DNA of 39,432 nucleotides from an uncultured Lachnospiraceae bacterium (GCA_947588845.1 CANQAR010000033.1:1-39432); one strand, 5' to 3'. Shown: positions 8,337-16,068, counted from the stretch's first letter. Translations and numbers: made by a program. The notes: generated from the letters alone by a model not told the origin.

Positions 8337-8554
8337 GGAAAGGCGGAAGACAGAAAAGGAGAAGCCGTTTTGCAGCGTTTTGTGTCTGAGCAAGAAGCTG
8401 GATGAAAAAATGAAGAAGCAGGAAAAGGCGGAAAAGAAGAGGAGGCAGAGATAAACAGAAAGAAGTGAAAAAAGAAAGGGAAGAGAAGAATGAAAAGAAG
8501 AAGATGAATAAAAGAAAATGAAAAAAGAAAGAAACGAGAGGAATGGAGGAAAAA
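8337..8554. other. purine-rich spacer between regulator and ABC genes
   Basis: From about 8401 to 8554 the plus strand is almost entirely A and G (for example GAAAGGGAAGAGAAG). Short Lys/Glu/Arg-rich frames run through it, including one ending at the TAA near 8452, but none has a convincing start signal. No terminator is seen, so transcription likely reads through to the ABC genes. Confidence 0.6.
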
Positions 8555-9442
8555 ATGGATATAAATATGTTAAATAAAGAAAGTGCAGGAGAAAACAGCA
8601 TTCTGGTGAGGGATTTGTGCAAGCGGTTTGACGGGTTTTTCCTGGATCATGTTTCTTTTCAGGTTCCAAAAGGAAGGATTGTCGGTTTTATCGGAGAAAA
8701 TGGAGCCGGGAAAAGCACGACGATTCACCTGATCCTTAATGAACTGAAACGTGACGGAGGACAGATACAGATTTTTGGCATGGAAAACACGGATCCATCA
8801 GTCAGGGAAGGGATCGGCGTTGTCTTTGACGAGTGCTGTTTTCATGATGTACTCAACACATCAGATATCGAAAAGATATTGTCGGGCGTATACAAATCGT
8901 GGGATGGCGGACTTTACAGACAGTATCTGAAAAAATTCAGGATTCCGGAAAAGAAACCGGTCGGCTCCTTTTCCAAAGGGATGAAGATGAAGCTGTCCAT
9001 TATCTGCGCGATGGCGCACCGTCCGAAGCTGCTGATCTTGGATGAGGCGACCACGGGGCTCGATCCGGTTGTGCGCGATGAGATACTGGATCTGTTTCTG
9101 GAATTTATACAGGATGAGGAATGTTCCATCTTCTTCTCCTCGCATATCACATCGGACGTACAGAAAATCGCGGACTATGTGATTCTGATCCACCAGGGAA
9201 AAATTATTTTCGAGGAGTCAAAGGACGATCTCATCTATAATTTTGGCATAGCGAGATGCGGGCGGGAGAGGTTCGCTTCCATTTCGCCGGATGATTATCT
9301 GATTCACAGGATTACGAATGTGAGTGTGGAGTGTCTTGTCCGGGACAAAGAAGCAGTCAGGAGCAAATATAAGGATCTTGTTGTTGACAATGCCACACTG
9401 GAAGACATCATGCTTTTTTATATCAAAGGAGGAGCATCATGA
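8555..9442 (+). CDS. ABC transporter ATP-binding protein
   Basis: About 295 residues. The ATG at 8555 is chosen because GGAGG (8545-8549) precedes it; an ATG at 8543 would add four residues but has little room for a binding site. Walker A is GENGAGKST (47-55). The ABC signature is degenerate (FSKGM), and Walker B is LLILDEATTGLD. The order and the short C-terminal domain fit the export-type ATPases of YtrB/BcrA-like systems. It acts at the inner face of the membrane with the permease encoded by the next gene, whose ATG overlaps this stop by four bases. The operon is probably controlled by the upstream GntR protein. Confidence 0.93.
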   Translation: MDINMLNKESAGENSILVRDLCKRFDGFFLDHVSFQVPKGRIVGFIGENGAGKSTTIHLILNELKRDGGQIQIFGMENTDPSVREGIGVVFDECCFHDVLNTSDIEKILSGVYKSWDGGLYRQYLKKFRIPEKKPVGSFSKGMKMKLSIICAMAHRPKLLILDEATTGLDPVVRDEILDLFLEFIQDEECSIFFSSHITSDVQKIADYVILIHQGKIIFEESKDDLIYNFGIARCGRERFASISPDDYLIHRITNVSVECLVRDKEAVRSKYKDLVVDNATLEDIMLFYIKGGAS

Positions 9443-10071
9443 AAGGATTGATTTATAAAAATCTTACGGTTTTCTTTAAGGATATGGACAAAAGGCTTGT
9501 TCTGGTCGCAGGCGGCACGATTTTGCTGCTTCTGATTAAAACCGGTGTTTATGCGGGACTGCTCGCTTCCATTATGCTTGCGATGACGACAGGGATGCAG
9601 AATATAAATGGTTTTGCGAGCGACGAAAAGGCGGACTGGAAAAAATATCAGATGGCAATGCCGATAAGCGCATTCTCTGTGGTGGCAGGCAAGTATCTGG
9701 CAGTTATCTGTACGGTGGCAGCCAGTCTTGGTGGCAGTATTTTGCTTAATCTGATTGCCAGTATGGCTTTTGGAATATGGGATCCGGTTGTCTGGGAAGT
9801 TTCGCTGGTCGTTTCCGTCCTGATCCCATTGCTGTGGACCGGGATCTGTCTGCCGTTTACCTACTGGTTCGGCTACCAGGCTGCTCAGACGATGGGGCTG
9901 TTTGTGGTGTTCCCTCTGGTATATCTCATTAAATATTTTGAGGATGGACCGGGATTTTTCGCCATGTCCGATTCCGTACTCTCTTATGCCGCGGCAGCAG
10001 GAGCGGTGACGGCAGTACTGTTTCTTATTTCAATGGTGATCAGTGCGGCGGGATGCAGCAGAAGAAAATGA
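9439..10071 (+). CDS. ABC-2 type permease
   Basis: 210 residues with six hydrophobic segments, matching the ABC2_membrane_5 type permease that pairs with short ATPases. The ATG overlaps the stop of the ATPase gene (ATGA), so the two are translationally coupled; GGAGG lies 6 nt before it. The segment ASDEKADWKKYQMAMPIS between the early helices resembles the loop seen in this family. The likely role is export of, or resistance to, a peptide or antibiotic-like compound. The substrate cannot be read from the sequence. Confidence 0.9.
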   Translation: MKGLIYKNLTVFFKDMDKRLVLVAGGTILLLLIKTGVYAGLLASIMLAMTTGMQNINGFASDEKADWKKYQMAMPISAFSVVAGKYLAVICTVAASLGGSILLNLIASMAFGIWDPVVWEVSLVVSVLIPLLWTGICLPFTYWFGYQAAQTMGLFVVFPLVYLIKYFEDGPGFFAMSDSVLSYAAAAGAVTAVLFLISMVISAAGCSRRK

Positions 10072-10140
10072 TAATCTGATATAGGGAAACGCCACGAAGT
10101 GCGAAGAAATCCGTGGCATCATGGGGGACAAAATCCCTTT

Positions 10141-10230
10141 TATGCGTAGGCCTAGGCAAGGAAACCAGCTGCTGACGCAGCACCTGGGCCGCGCAGATGA
10201 GCAGGAGGAAAAGCCGCCTCCTGCTCGATT
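10141..10230. repeat. intergenic hairpin repeat, copy B
   Basis: Nearly the same as copy A over GAAACCAGCTGCTG, CGCAGCACCTGGGCCGCGC and GCTCGATT. Two nested hairpins are intact: GGCCTAGG with CCTGGGCC (a G-T pair replaces the G-C pair of copy A) enclosing GCTG/CAGC, and a perfect GAGCAGGAGG/CCTCCTGCTC. Base changes that keep pairing suggest the RNA or DNA fold is retained. Confidence 0.8.
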
Positions 10231-10263
10231 GCCCTCAGAATCATATTCATATAGGACTGTGGG

Positions 10264-10293
10264 AAAATAGGGCTGTGAACAGCTCTATTTTTT
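10264..10293 (+). terminator. rho-independent terminator
   Basis: AATAGGGCTG (10266-10275) pairs with CAGCTCTATT (10280-10289) around a TGAA loop and runs into six Ts (10288-10293). It ends the ABC operon. Confidence 0.85.
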
Positions 10294-10335
10294 CACAGTT
10301 CCCTGCTTCAATCCCGGTATCCTTCCATATATTGA

Positions 10336-10364
10336 TTGACATAATAGGACGATCGTGCTATTAT
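10336..10364 (+). promoter_or_regulatory. promoter of the MATE/TetR operon
   Basis: TTGACA (10336-10341), a 17-bp spacer and TATTAT (10359-10364). The first operator lies inside this promoter. Confidence 0.85.
10344..10361. promoter_or_regulatory. TetR operator 1
   Basis: ATAGGACGATCGTGCTAT is an 18-bp near-perfect palindrome (16 of 18 positions symmetric) between the -35 and -10 boxes, overlapping the -10. Binding here would block RNA polymerase. Confidence 0.75.
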
Positions 10365-10374
10365 ATATAAAAAA

Positions 10375-10390
10375 TAGGACTTTCGTCCTA
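10375..10390. promoter_or_regulatory. TetR operator 2
   Basis: TAGGAC-TTTC-GTCCTA repeats the TAGGAC half-site of operator 1. It lies in the early transcribed region, 31 bp (about three helical turns) from operator 1. Confidence 0.7.
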
Positions 10391-10413
10391 AGACGATAAG
10401 GAGGGAACATAGA

Positions 10414-11808
10414 ATGCAAAATTCACCTACAGAAAATCCACTTGCTGTCAAACCTGTCAAAAACTTAATCTGGATTTACGCAATTCCGGGAATCATCAGC
10501 CAACTGGTCAATTCGGTACATAATATTGTAGATCAGGTTTTCCTTGGATGGAGTGCTGCGGGGGAGCTTGGGATCGCGGCAACAAATATTGTTTTCCCGC
10601 TTTCCGCAATTATTACACCACTGTCTGCTTTGATTGGAATGGGAGCGGTATCGAGATTCAGTATTTTGTTAGGAAAGAACGAAAAAGACAATGCAGATGA
10701 CCTTTTGGGCAATGCCATCTCTCTTTTGATATTGATTGGCGTCATAATTGCCGCCGGTGCATCTGTTTTCCTCAAACCCATGCTGCATCTTTTTGGAGCA
10801 ACGGATCTGATTATGCCGTATGCGCAGCCATATGCACGCATCATTTGTCTTGGCGTTCCCTTTGGCCTTTTCGCGACGGGAATGTCGTACTTTATCCGGG
10901 CGGATGGAAATCCCAACTACTCCAGCATCGTGCTGCTCTCCGGTGCTGTCTTTAATATAGTCTTTGATCCCATTTTCCTATACCTGTTCGATATGGGCGT
11001 TGCCGGTGTCGCGCTGGCCACTGTGCTGGGGCAGGTTCTGTCCTTTGCTCTTGCGCTGCATTATCTGCTCAGGCGTTTTCAAGCCACTTCTCTTTCAGCC
11101 AGAAATCTGATGCTTCGCTTTCCGATTGTGGGCACAATCCTTTCGCTGGGCTCGGCGATGTTTACAACACATATTCTGGCTATTACTGCCCAGATCATCC
11201 AGGTAAATTCATTAAAGCATTACGGGGCTTTATCCGTCTATGGAAGCGAGGCGGCCATCGCCGCCGCCGGAGCTGTCGGGAAGCTGAGCATTGTTTTCCT
11301 GTCGAGCATTATCGGCATTTCTGTTGGTTCTCAGCCGATCCTCGGCTTTAATCTGGGCAATAAAAAATATGATCGTGTAAAAGATACGTACCTGCTGGCT
11401 CTGCGGTATGGGACGATGGTGGCGGCCGCGGCATTTTTGATTCTGCAGTTATTCCCCTCTCGGTTACTGAACATTTTTGGATCAGATGATTCCCTTTTTC
11501 TTGATTTTGGTGTACGATATATACGCATCTATCTGGCGATGCTGTTTTTAAACGCAGTACAGCCGGTCACATCGACATTTTGTACGGCAATGGGAAAGGC
11601 AAAGCTTGGTTTCTGGATGGCCGTGATTCGCCAGGGGATCCTGCTGATGCCGCTGCTGCTGATTCTGCCCTTGTTTTTAGGGATCGATGGAATTTTGATC
11701 GCCGGAGCTGTTTCCGATGGGATCGCGGGCCTGGCCGCCCTGTCCATTGGACTCCGGGAGGTCAGGCGGCTGAACAGAATGCAGAAAGAACTGCTGGAGG
11801 AAAAATGA
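10414..11808 (+). CDS. MATE family multidrug exporter
   Basis: 464 residues, start after AAGGAGGGAACATAGA. It has about twelve hydrophobic segments in two similar halves, as in the MATE/NorM-MepA group. The opening NLIWIYAIPGIISQLVNSVHN and VDQVFLGW match the conserved first helices. The family pumps cationic drugs out in exchange for Na+ or H+. It is the first gene of a two-gene operon with a TetR regulator whose ATG starts one base after this stop, and two palindromic operators lie in front. Induction by a drug-like ligand of the TetR protein is the natural reading. Confidence 0.92.
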   Translation: MQNSPTENPLAVKPVKNLIWIYAIPGIISQLVNSVHNIVDQVFLGWSAAGELGIAATNIVFPLSAIITPLSALIGMGAVSRFSILLGKNEKDNADDLLGNAISLLILIGVIIAAGASVFLKPMLHLFGATDLIMPYAQPYARIICLGVPFGLFATGMSYFIRADGNPNYSSIVLLSGAVFNIVFDPIFLYLFDMGVAGVALATVLGQVLSFALALHYLLRRFQATSLSARNLMLRFPIVGTILSLGSAMFTTHILAITAQIIQVNSLKHYGALSVYGSEAAIAAAGAVGKLSIVFLSSIIGISVGSQPILGFNLGNKKYDRVKDTYLLALRYGTMVAAAAFLILQLFPSRLLNIFGSDDSLFLDFGVRYIRIYLAMLFLNAVQPVTSTFCTAMGKAKLGFWMAVIRQGILLMPLLLILPLFLGIDGILIAGAVSDGIAGLAALSIGLREVRRLNRMQKELLEEK

Positions 11809-11809
11809 T

Positions 11810-12406
11810 ATGGGAAGAGATACCCGGCAAAAGATATTGGATTCGGCGCGCGAACTTTTCAATGTGCATGGCTATAATGGCGTGTCACTGCAGGATATAG
11901 CAGATACCGTCGGCATCAGCAAAGGAAATCTTACCTACCATTTCAGCAAAAAAGAGGAAATTATGGAGGAACTGCTGTCCGAGAGTCAGCCCTCTGACCA
12001 GCCCGGTCAGCCAAAAACACTGCAGGATATGGATGCGCTGTTCCTTCATGTGCAGCAGGTCGTCAGTCAGCATTCCTATTACTTTTTATACTATGCGCAG
12101 CTGTCACAGCTGTCCCCCAAAATCGCTGAAATACAAAATCGCAGTTATCGTACGATTCGGAATCTTTTGAAAGAGACCTTTTGCCTTTTTTGTGAAGAAG
12201 GTTTGTTTCGGAAAGAACTTTTTACCGGAGAATATGATTGTATGGTAGATGCATTACATATGGCAATTTCCTACTGGGGGCCGTTTTCCTCCCTGCAGAA
12301 ATCAATAGGAGTAGATATGGAATACAGAAGGCATGCGTGGAGTATTATTTATCATTTGCTGACCGAAAAAGGGCGTGCGGAACTAAAAAGTATCATTCAA
12401 ATATAA
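11810..12406 (+). CDS. TetR/AcrR family regulator
   Basis: 198 residues. The ATG at 11810 is one base after the exporter stop; GGAGG is at 11796-11800. The N-terminal helix-turn-helix spans residues about 8-55 (ILDSARELFNVHGYNGVSLQDIADTVGISKGNLTYHF), a good TetR match. The C-terminal 140 residues are helical and diverged, as expected for the ligand-binding domain. It most likely represses its own operon through the two TAGGAC-type palindromes at 10344 and 10375. The ligand is unknown. Confidence 0.92.
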   Translation: MGRDTRQKILDSARELFNVHGYNGVSLQDIADTVGISKGNLTYHFSKKEEIMEELLSESQPSDQPGQPKTLQDMDALFLHVQQVVSQHSYYFLYYAQLSQLSPKIAEIQNRSYRTIRNLLKETFCLFCEEGLFRKELFTGEYDCMVDALHMAISYWGPFSSLQKSIGVDMEYRRHAWSIIYHLLTEKGRAELKSIIQI

Positions 12407-12472
12407 TTTTTGCTTACATTCAAAGTAAAAAGCTGTACAGTCATAGCAGAGAACGGAAGTTTTGACAAAAAA

Positions 12473-12490
12473 CAAAAAGCCTCCGGCGGG
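12473..12490. repeat. scrap of the hairpin-array repeat
   Basis: An 18-base exact match to 1145-1162 (CAAAAAGCCTCCGGCGGG). It marks where an intergenic repeat abuts the decayed gene that follows. Confidence 0.6.
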
Positions 12491-12520
12491 TGTTGCGTGT
12501 CAGTAACGCGCAGCATCCGA

Positions 12521-12966
12521 AGTGATGTTCTTTATCAAGTACTCAAAAGACAGGGAAAAGCTCCGTTCCTTCTAAGTGAGGGAAGAAGTCTGCCCGAAAA
12601 GGCCACATACGACATAAGAGATATCGAATATCCGGATGACTGCCTTGTGGGTTTTGATATGCGGCTGGCTGTGACAGACGAGCAGGTGCTGGAAAGCTGG
12701 AAAGAATTTTTTGACAGAGGAACGAACTGGAAAGATTTCGCTCCGGGGATGACGCTGGAGCAGTGCCGGAAGAATCCAGAGAGTATCTGGTGATTTATAC
12801 GACGGAATACGATGATTCCTATGTGCTTGAGACGATCACGGCGGATGAGATTCAGGATCTTAGAGAAGTAGTGAAAGGGCAGAGTGAGCGTAGCAGGTTT
12901 TACAATAATACGCAGCAGAATAGGAAGATCAGAGGAACAGCAGGATTATTAGAATCATTTTTCTGA
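12521..12966 (+). pseudogene. decayed gene or overlapping small ORF pair, unknown
   Basis: A coherent frame runs from about 12521 to a TGA at 12793 (contains YPDDCLVGFDMRL and SWKEFFDRGTNWKDF) but has no usable start codon or binding site; its 5' side is repeat-derived sequence. A second frame continues without a gap in the next phase to 12966 (IYTTEYDDSYVLETITADEI). It could begin at the GTG at 12790, which overlaps the stop, or the two could be one gene split by a frameshift. I do not recognise the family. Lack of a start and the phase change favour a remnant. Confidence 0.45.
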
Positions 12967-13224
12967 ATTTATTGGTAATGATTGACGTCCCTTCGATTGT
13001 TTTGTCAGGAGCATGAACAATAACATCAGCAGTTAGATATCATTTTCTTGTGTACAAACAATAAATAAAGTGATATAATATGAAACACACATATGAAGTG
13101 TGAAGAATTTTTGAAATGATATGACAAGGATCAAACAGTCATAGTTTCTGGAACTTTCATATGGTGTAAAAAATAATTGCCTCATGTGAAAAAACAGGGT
13201 ATAGTATTTTTAAAGGGGAGAATC
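12967..13224. other. intergenic leader, AT-rich
   Basis: About 260 bases without a gene. It holds the promoter at 13051-13079 and a roughly 145-base leader to the next start codon. Inverted copies of CATATGAA (near 13090) and TTCATATG (near 13155) could fold the leader; no known riboswitch is recognised. Confidence 0.5.
13051..13079 (+). promoter_or_regulatory. probable promoter of the Rpn-type gene
   Basis: TGTACA (13051-13056), a 17-bp spacer, then TGA-TATAAT (-10 at 13074-13079, with an extended TG). Confidence 0.6.
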
Positions 13225-14172
13225 ATGAAAAATGAACTGATGAGAAACATGTCTGTTGCGGAAGCCCGGATACAGTATGACGCACAGGTGAAAAAAGTAC
13301 TGTCGCAGAAGGTGATATTGGCGTGGATCCTGCGGCGGACCGTAGACGGATTTAAATATCTGGAAATACAGGATATTATCCCGTATATAGAAGGGGAGCC
13401 GGAGATATCTTCCGTGGCAGTCAATCCCGGAGAAACGAATCCGGAGCAGATCAGCGGGATGTCTGGTGAAGACAAAGTGCCAGGAGAAGGTGTAGTGTAT
13501 TATGATATTCGCTTTTTCGCTTATCGTCCGGATAAAAAGGAAAAGGTAAAGATCCTTATAAACGTGGAGGCACAGAAGGATTTCTGGCCAGGATACCGGA
13601 TTGAGACGAGGGGGATCTTTTACGCGAGTCGGATGATCTCCGCACAGCTTGGAACAGAGTTTTCCATACCGAATTATAATGGGATTAAGAAAGTGGTAAG
13701 TATCTGGATCTGTATGAATGCCAGCAAGAGAGCGGGGAATGCCATATCTGAGTATTGTATCCGAAAGATGGATCTGATAAAGGGAATCCCCGATATTCCA
13801 AGAGCGTATGACAAGCTGTCGGTCATTCTGATCACGCTGAATGAGGAGACGGGTACGAAGGAGCCGTTGTTGCAGATGCTGAACACATTGCTGTCACCAG
13901 TAAAGGGAGCCATGGAAAAAAAGAAGAGACTGGAAGAGGATTTTCATGTCAATATGGAAGGAAACGTGGGAAAGGAGTTGGATATCATGTGTAATCTTTC
14001 GGGTTATGTGTGGAGTCGGGGAGTAGAGAAAGGCGCTGAGAAAGAAAAGAAAGAGACAGCAGAGCGTATGCTGTGCAGCGGCAGACTCACTTATGCGGAG
14101 ATTGCTTCATTTACAGGCTTAACGGAAGAGAAGATCCGTGAGATAGAAAAAGAACTTATGCTCCATGTATGA
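13225..14172 (+). CDS. Rpn family PD-(D/E)XK nuclease / putative transposase
   Basis: 315 residues. The ATG at 13225 follows AAGGGGAG; the frame is open 16 codons further up without a binding site. The core fits the Rpn/PDDEXK_2 group: YYDIRFFAY (Asp94) followed by ILINVEAQ (Glu115-Ala-Gln117), the E-x-Q variant normal in this group. Residues after 150 (FYASRMIS, IWICMN) match the family. The C-terminal 40 residues are charged and end in a small helix-turn-helix-like segment (GRLTYAEIASFTGLTEEKIREIEKEL). Such proteins cleave DNA and promote RecA-independent recombination. A 77-base piece of its 3' part is duplicated downstream at 15034. Confidence 0.85.
   Translation: MKNELMRNMSVAEARIQYDAQVKKVLSQKVILAWILRRTVDGFKYLEIQDIIPYIEGEPEISSVAVNPGETNPEQISGMSGEDKVPGEGVVYYDIRFFAYRPDKKEKVKILINVEAQKDFWPGYRIETRGIFYASRMISAQLGTEFSIPNYNGIKKVVSIWICMNASKRAGNAISEYCIRKMDLIKGIPDIPRAYDKLSVILITLNEETGTKEPLLQMLNTLLSPVKGAMEKKKRLEEDFHVNMEGNVGKELDIMCNLSGYVWSRGVEKGAEKEKKETAERMLCSGRLTYAEIASFTGLTEEKIREIEKELMLHV
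13963..14039. repeat. 77-nt direct repeat, copy 1 (inside Rpn-type gene)
   Basis: Identical to 15034-15110 at 74 of 77 positions, 1071 bases apart. Here it is in frame and codes DIMCNLSGYVWSRGVEKGA, so this is the source copy. Confidence 0.92.
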
Positions 14173-14322
14173 TTGGACTTGTTCACTTTTGAGATAATAA
14201 GCGCGGAGGTTCTTTCGGGATAGAGATAGACCATCCTGCTGCAGGAGGAATCTGTGCAGGATCGTCACAATGGCAGACAAGACGCTTGGAAAAGGGGAAT
14301 TATGTGAAAGGAAAGATGATAG
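14173..14322. other. short intergenic region
   Basis: No gene or clear terminator. A possible binding site AAAGGAAAG precedes the next start. Confidence 0.4.
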
Positions 14323-14619
14323 ATGATGCTTGACATTGGTAAAATAAGAGCGGGGATAAGTATGATTGCTGATGAGTATGAAATAAAAAAAGTCGAATTA
14401 TTTGGATCATATGCGGAAGGTACGAACCATGAACAGAGTGATGTCGATCTTCTGGTAGAATTTATCACGTCATCGGTATCTCTTCTGACATTGAATGCCC
14501 TTAAATATCGTCTGGAGGAATTGTTTCATACAGAAGTTGATGTGATTCATGGGCCACTGGAGGAAGGTTCACTGATCACGCCAGGAAAGGTGGTGCCGCT
14601 TTATGAGTCACAGGGATGA
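14323..14619 (+). CDS. mntA: MNT-type nucleotidyltransferase (antitoxin)
   Basis: 98 residues (ATG at 14323, or 14326). This is a minimal nucleotidyltransferase: GS at 28-29, ten residues, then DVD (Asp40, Asp42), the GSx10DxD signature (LFGSYAEGTNHEQSDVDLLVEF region). In HEPN/MNT toxin-antitoxin pairs this enzyme inactivates the HEPN RNase by adding AMP to a tyrosine. The partner gene normally starts overlapping the antitoxin 3' end, and that start is present here (ATG at 14603), but it breaks off after 19 codons. The antitoxin therefore appears to have outlived its toxin, or to act on a HEPN protein encoded elsewhere. The gene symbol is by family only. Confidence 0.85.
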   Translation: MMLDIGKIRAGISMIADEYEIKKVELFGSYAEGTNHEQSDVDLLVEFITSSVSLLTLNALKYRLEELFHTEVDVIHGPLEEGSLITPGKVVPLYESQG

Positions 14620-14660
14620 ACAGATCATAAAGAAGATTCTGCAAGAGATAGAAATAGATT
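14603..14660 (+). pseudogene. remnant of HEPN toxin gene (5' end only)
   Basis: The ATG at 14603 overlaps the MNT gene by 17 bases, in the usual HEPN position, and encodes MSHRDEQIIKKILQEIEID before a TGA (14658-14660). RD..I..KIL.EIE is how DUF86/HEPN proteins begin. The rest, including the R-x4-6-H catalytic motif, is absent. Confidence 0.65.
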
Positions 14661-15065
14661 GATAAATCACTTTTAGAGTATCCCTTAAACAGAGAACCGG
14701 ATGATAGGGAGGATAATGTTCGCATTTATATCCCGATGGATTTGAATCGGAACGCAATTTTACGAAGACTTGATACAGTAATTGTTCATTATGGAGAGGC
14801 AAATGAAAGAAATGAGATGGATTTCAGAAGAGATGTGGATATGATTATTTCACAACTTGAAATTTATGATCAGGTATGGTATATCCGCCATATGCCGCAT
14901 AAAGGGGAACATAGCAGAGAGGCAATAATTCTTGCTGAGGAATTTATTGCTCGTTTGGAGGAAATACCGGATGGTGGCGCTGAATGCTTTCCTTTTGAGA
15001 CAATTGATGAATTAAAACGGGAATATGAAAAGGAACGTGGGAAAGAAGCTGGACATCATGTGTAA
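14661..15065 (+). pseudogene. fragment of an unknown protein fused to Rpn-gene DNA
   Basis: One frame is open from about 14658 to 15065. It reads as real protein already before the first ATG (14736): LLEYPLNREPDDREDNVRIY, then YDQVWYIRHMPHKG and ECFPFETIDELKREYEKE. That ATG has no binding site, so the true 5' end seems lost at the junction with the HEPN remnant. The last residues (GKEAGHHV) come from the duplicated Rpn-gene segment read in the wrong phase, so the 3' end is also foreign. I do not recognise the family. It could still be expressed as a 109-residue product, but I regard it as a relic. Confidence 0.55.
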
Positions 15066-15110
15066 TCTTTCGGGTTATGTGTGGAGTCGGGGAGTAGAGA
15101 AAGGCGCTGA
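15034..15110. repeat. 77-nt direct repeat, copy 2
   Basis: Matches 13963-14039 with 3 mismatches. Here it is an isolated piece of the Rpn-type gene lying between the unknown fragment and the fic gene, ending exactly where similarity to the source copy stops (AAGGCGCTGA). Confidence 0.92.
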
Positions 15111-15143
15111 TTGTCTGCACTGGTCAGGGGGCAGGAGGGAACG

Positions 15144-16037
15144 ATGATATATCTTTCGGTTGCCGAGACGGCGAAAAGGTGGAATATTTCTGAACGCAGC
15201 GTGAGGAATTACTGTGCGCAGGGCCGGGTTGAAGGCGCATTTCTTGCGGGGAAGACATGGAGTATACCGGAGGATGCGATAAAGCCGGAGCGTGTCGGCA
15301 AAAAAAGAAATTCCGCGCAGACTTTACTGTATGTGCTGAAAAGTGAGAAAAAAAGCAGATATCCGGGCGGTATTTATCACAGAACCCAGATCGATCTGAC
15401 CTATAATTCAAATCACATGGAGGGTAGTCGGCTGACTCATGAACAGACAAGATACATTTTTGAGACAAACACGATCGGACTGGTGGGGAATGAAGTACTG
15501 AATGTAGATGATGTCATAGAGACAGTAAATCATTTTCGCTGTATTGATCGGGTGATCGACTGTGCGCAGACGGGATTGACTGAAGCATTTATTAAGGAAC
15601 TGCATCTGATTTTAAAGACAGGGACCAGTGACTCCCGTAAGGAGTGGTTTGCCGTCGGTGCGTATAAAAAAATGCCGAATGAAGTAGGGGGAATGGAAAC
15701 GGCTCTCCCGGAAGAGGCAGGCAGGAAAATGAAAGAGCTGCTGGTCTGGTATCATCAGAAGGGGGAAAAATCCCTGGATGATATTCTGGAATTTCATGTA
15801 AGATTTGAGAAGATACATCCGTTCCAGGACGGTAATGGGCGTGTTGGCCGGCTGATTATGTTTAAAGAGTGTCTGAAATACAAAATTGTTCCGTTTATCA
15901 TTGAGGAAGATCTGAAGCTGTTTTATTATCGTGGATTGAAGGAATGGAGTCGCGAGAGGGGATATCTGCGAGACACATGTCTGACGGCACAGGATAGATA
16001 TAAAGCATATCTGGATTATTTTAGAATCTCATATTAG
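15144..16037 (+). CDS. Fic family AMPylating protein, class II, with N-terminal HTH
   Basis: 297 residues. The ATG at 15144 follows AGGAGGG (15133-15139). Residues 1-45 are a MerR/excisionase-like DNA-binding segment (YLSVAETAKRWNISERSVRNYC). The inhibitory helix motif (S/T)xxxE(G/N) is present as SNHMEG, residues 89-94, with Glu93 blocking ATP; its position before the Fic core makes this class II. The active site HPFQDGNGRVGR (225-236) is canonical, with His225. Fic enzymes attach AMP to hydroxyl side chains of proteins. Here self-inhibition and a DNA-binding domain are in one chain, so no separate antitoxin is needed. It is followed by a terminator and appears intact. Confidence 0.93.
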   Translation: MIYLSVAETAKRWNISERSVRNYCAQGRVEGAFLAGKTWSIPEDAIKPERVGKKRNSAQTLLYVLKSEKKSRYPGGIYHRTQIDLTYNSNHMEGSRLTHEQTRYIFETNTIGLVGNEVLNVDDVIETVNHFRCIDRVIDCAQTGLTEAFIKELHLILKTGTSDSRKEWFAVGAYKKMPNEVGGMETALPEEAGRKMKELLVWYHQKGEKSLDDILEFHVRFEKIHPFQDGNGRVGRLIMFKECLKYKIVPFIIEEDLKLFYYRGLKEWSRERGYLRDTCLTAQDRYKAYLDYFRISY

Positions 16038-16068
16038 CAGTACAGCATTTGATTTGCTTTACAGCTTT

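Noticed and set aside
12977-13030. Possible third MITE-like copy (TGAACAATAAC near 13015)
   Set aside because: Only 11 bases match one end of the element at 28077; no partner inverted repeat is found.
13225-14172. Classical IS element around the Rpn-type gene
   Set aside because: No terminal inverted repeats or flanking target duplication could be found around it.
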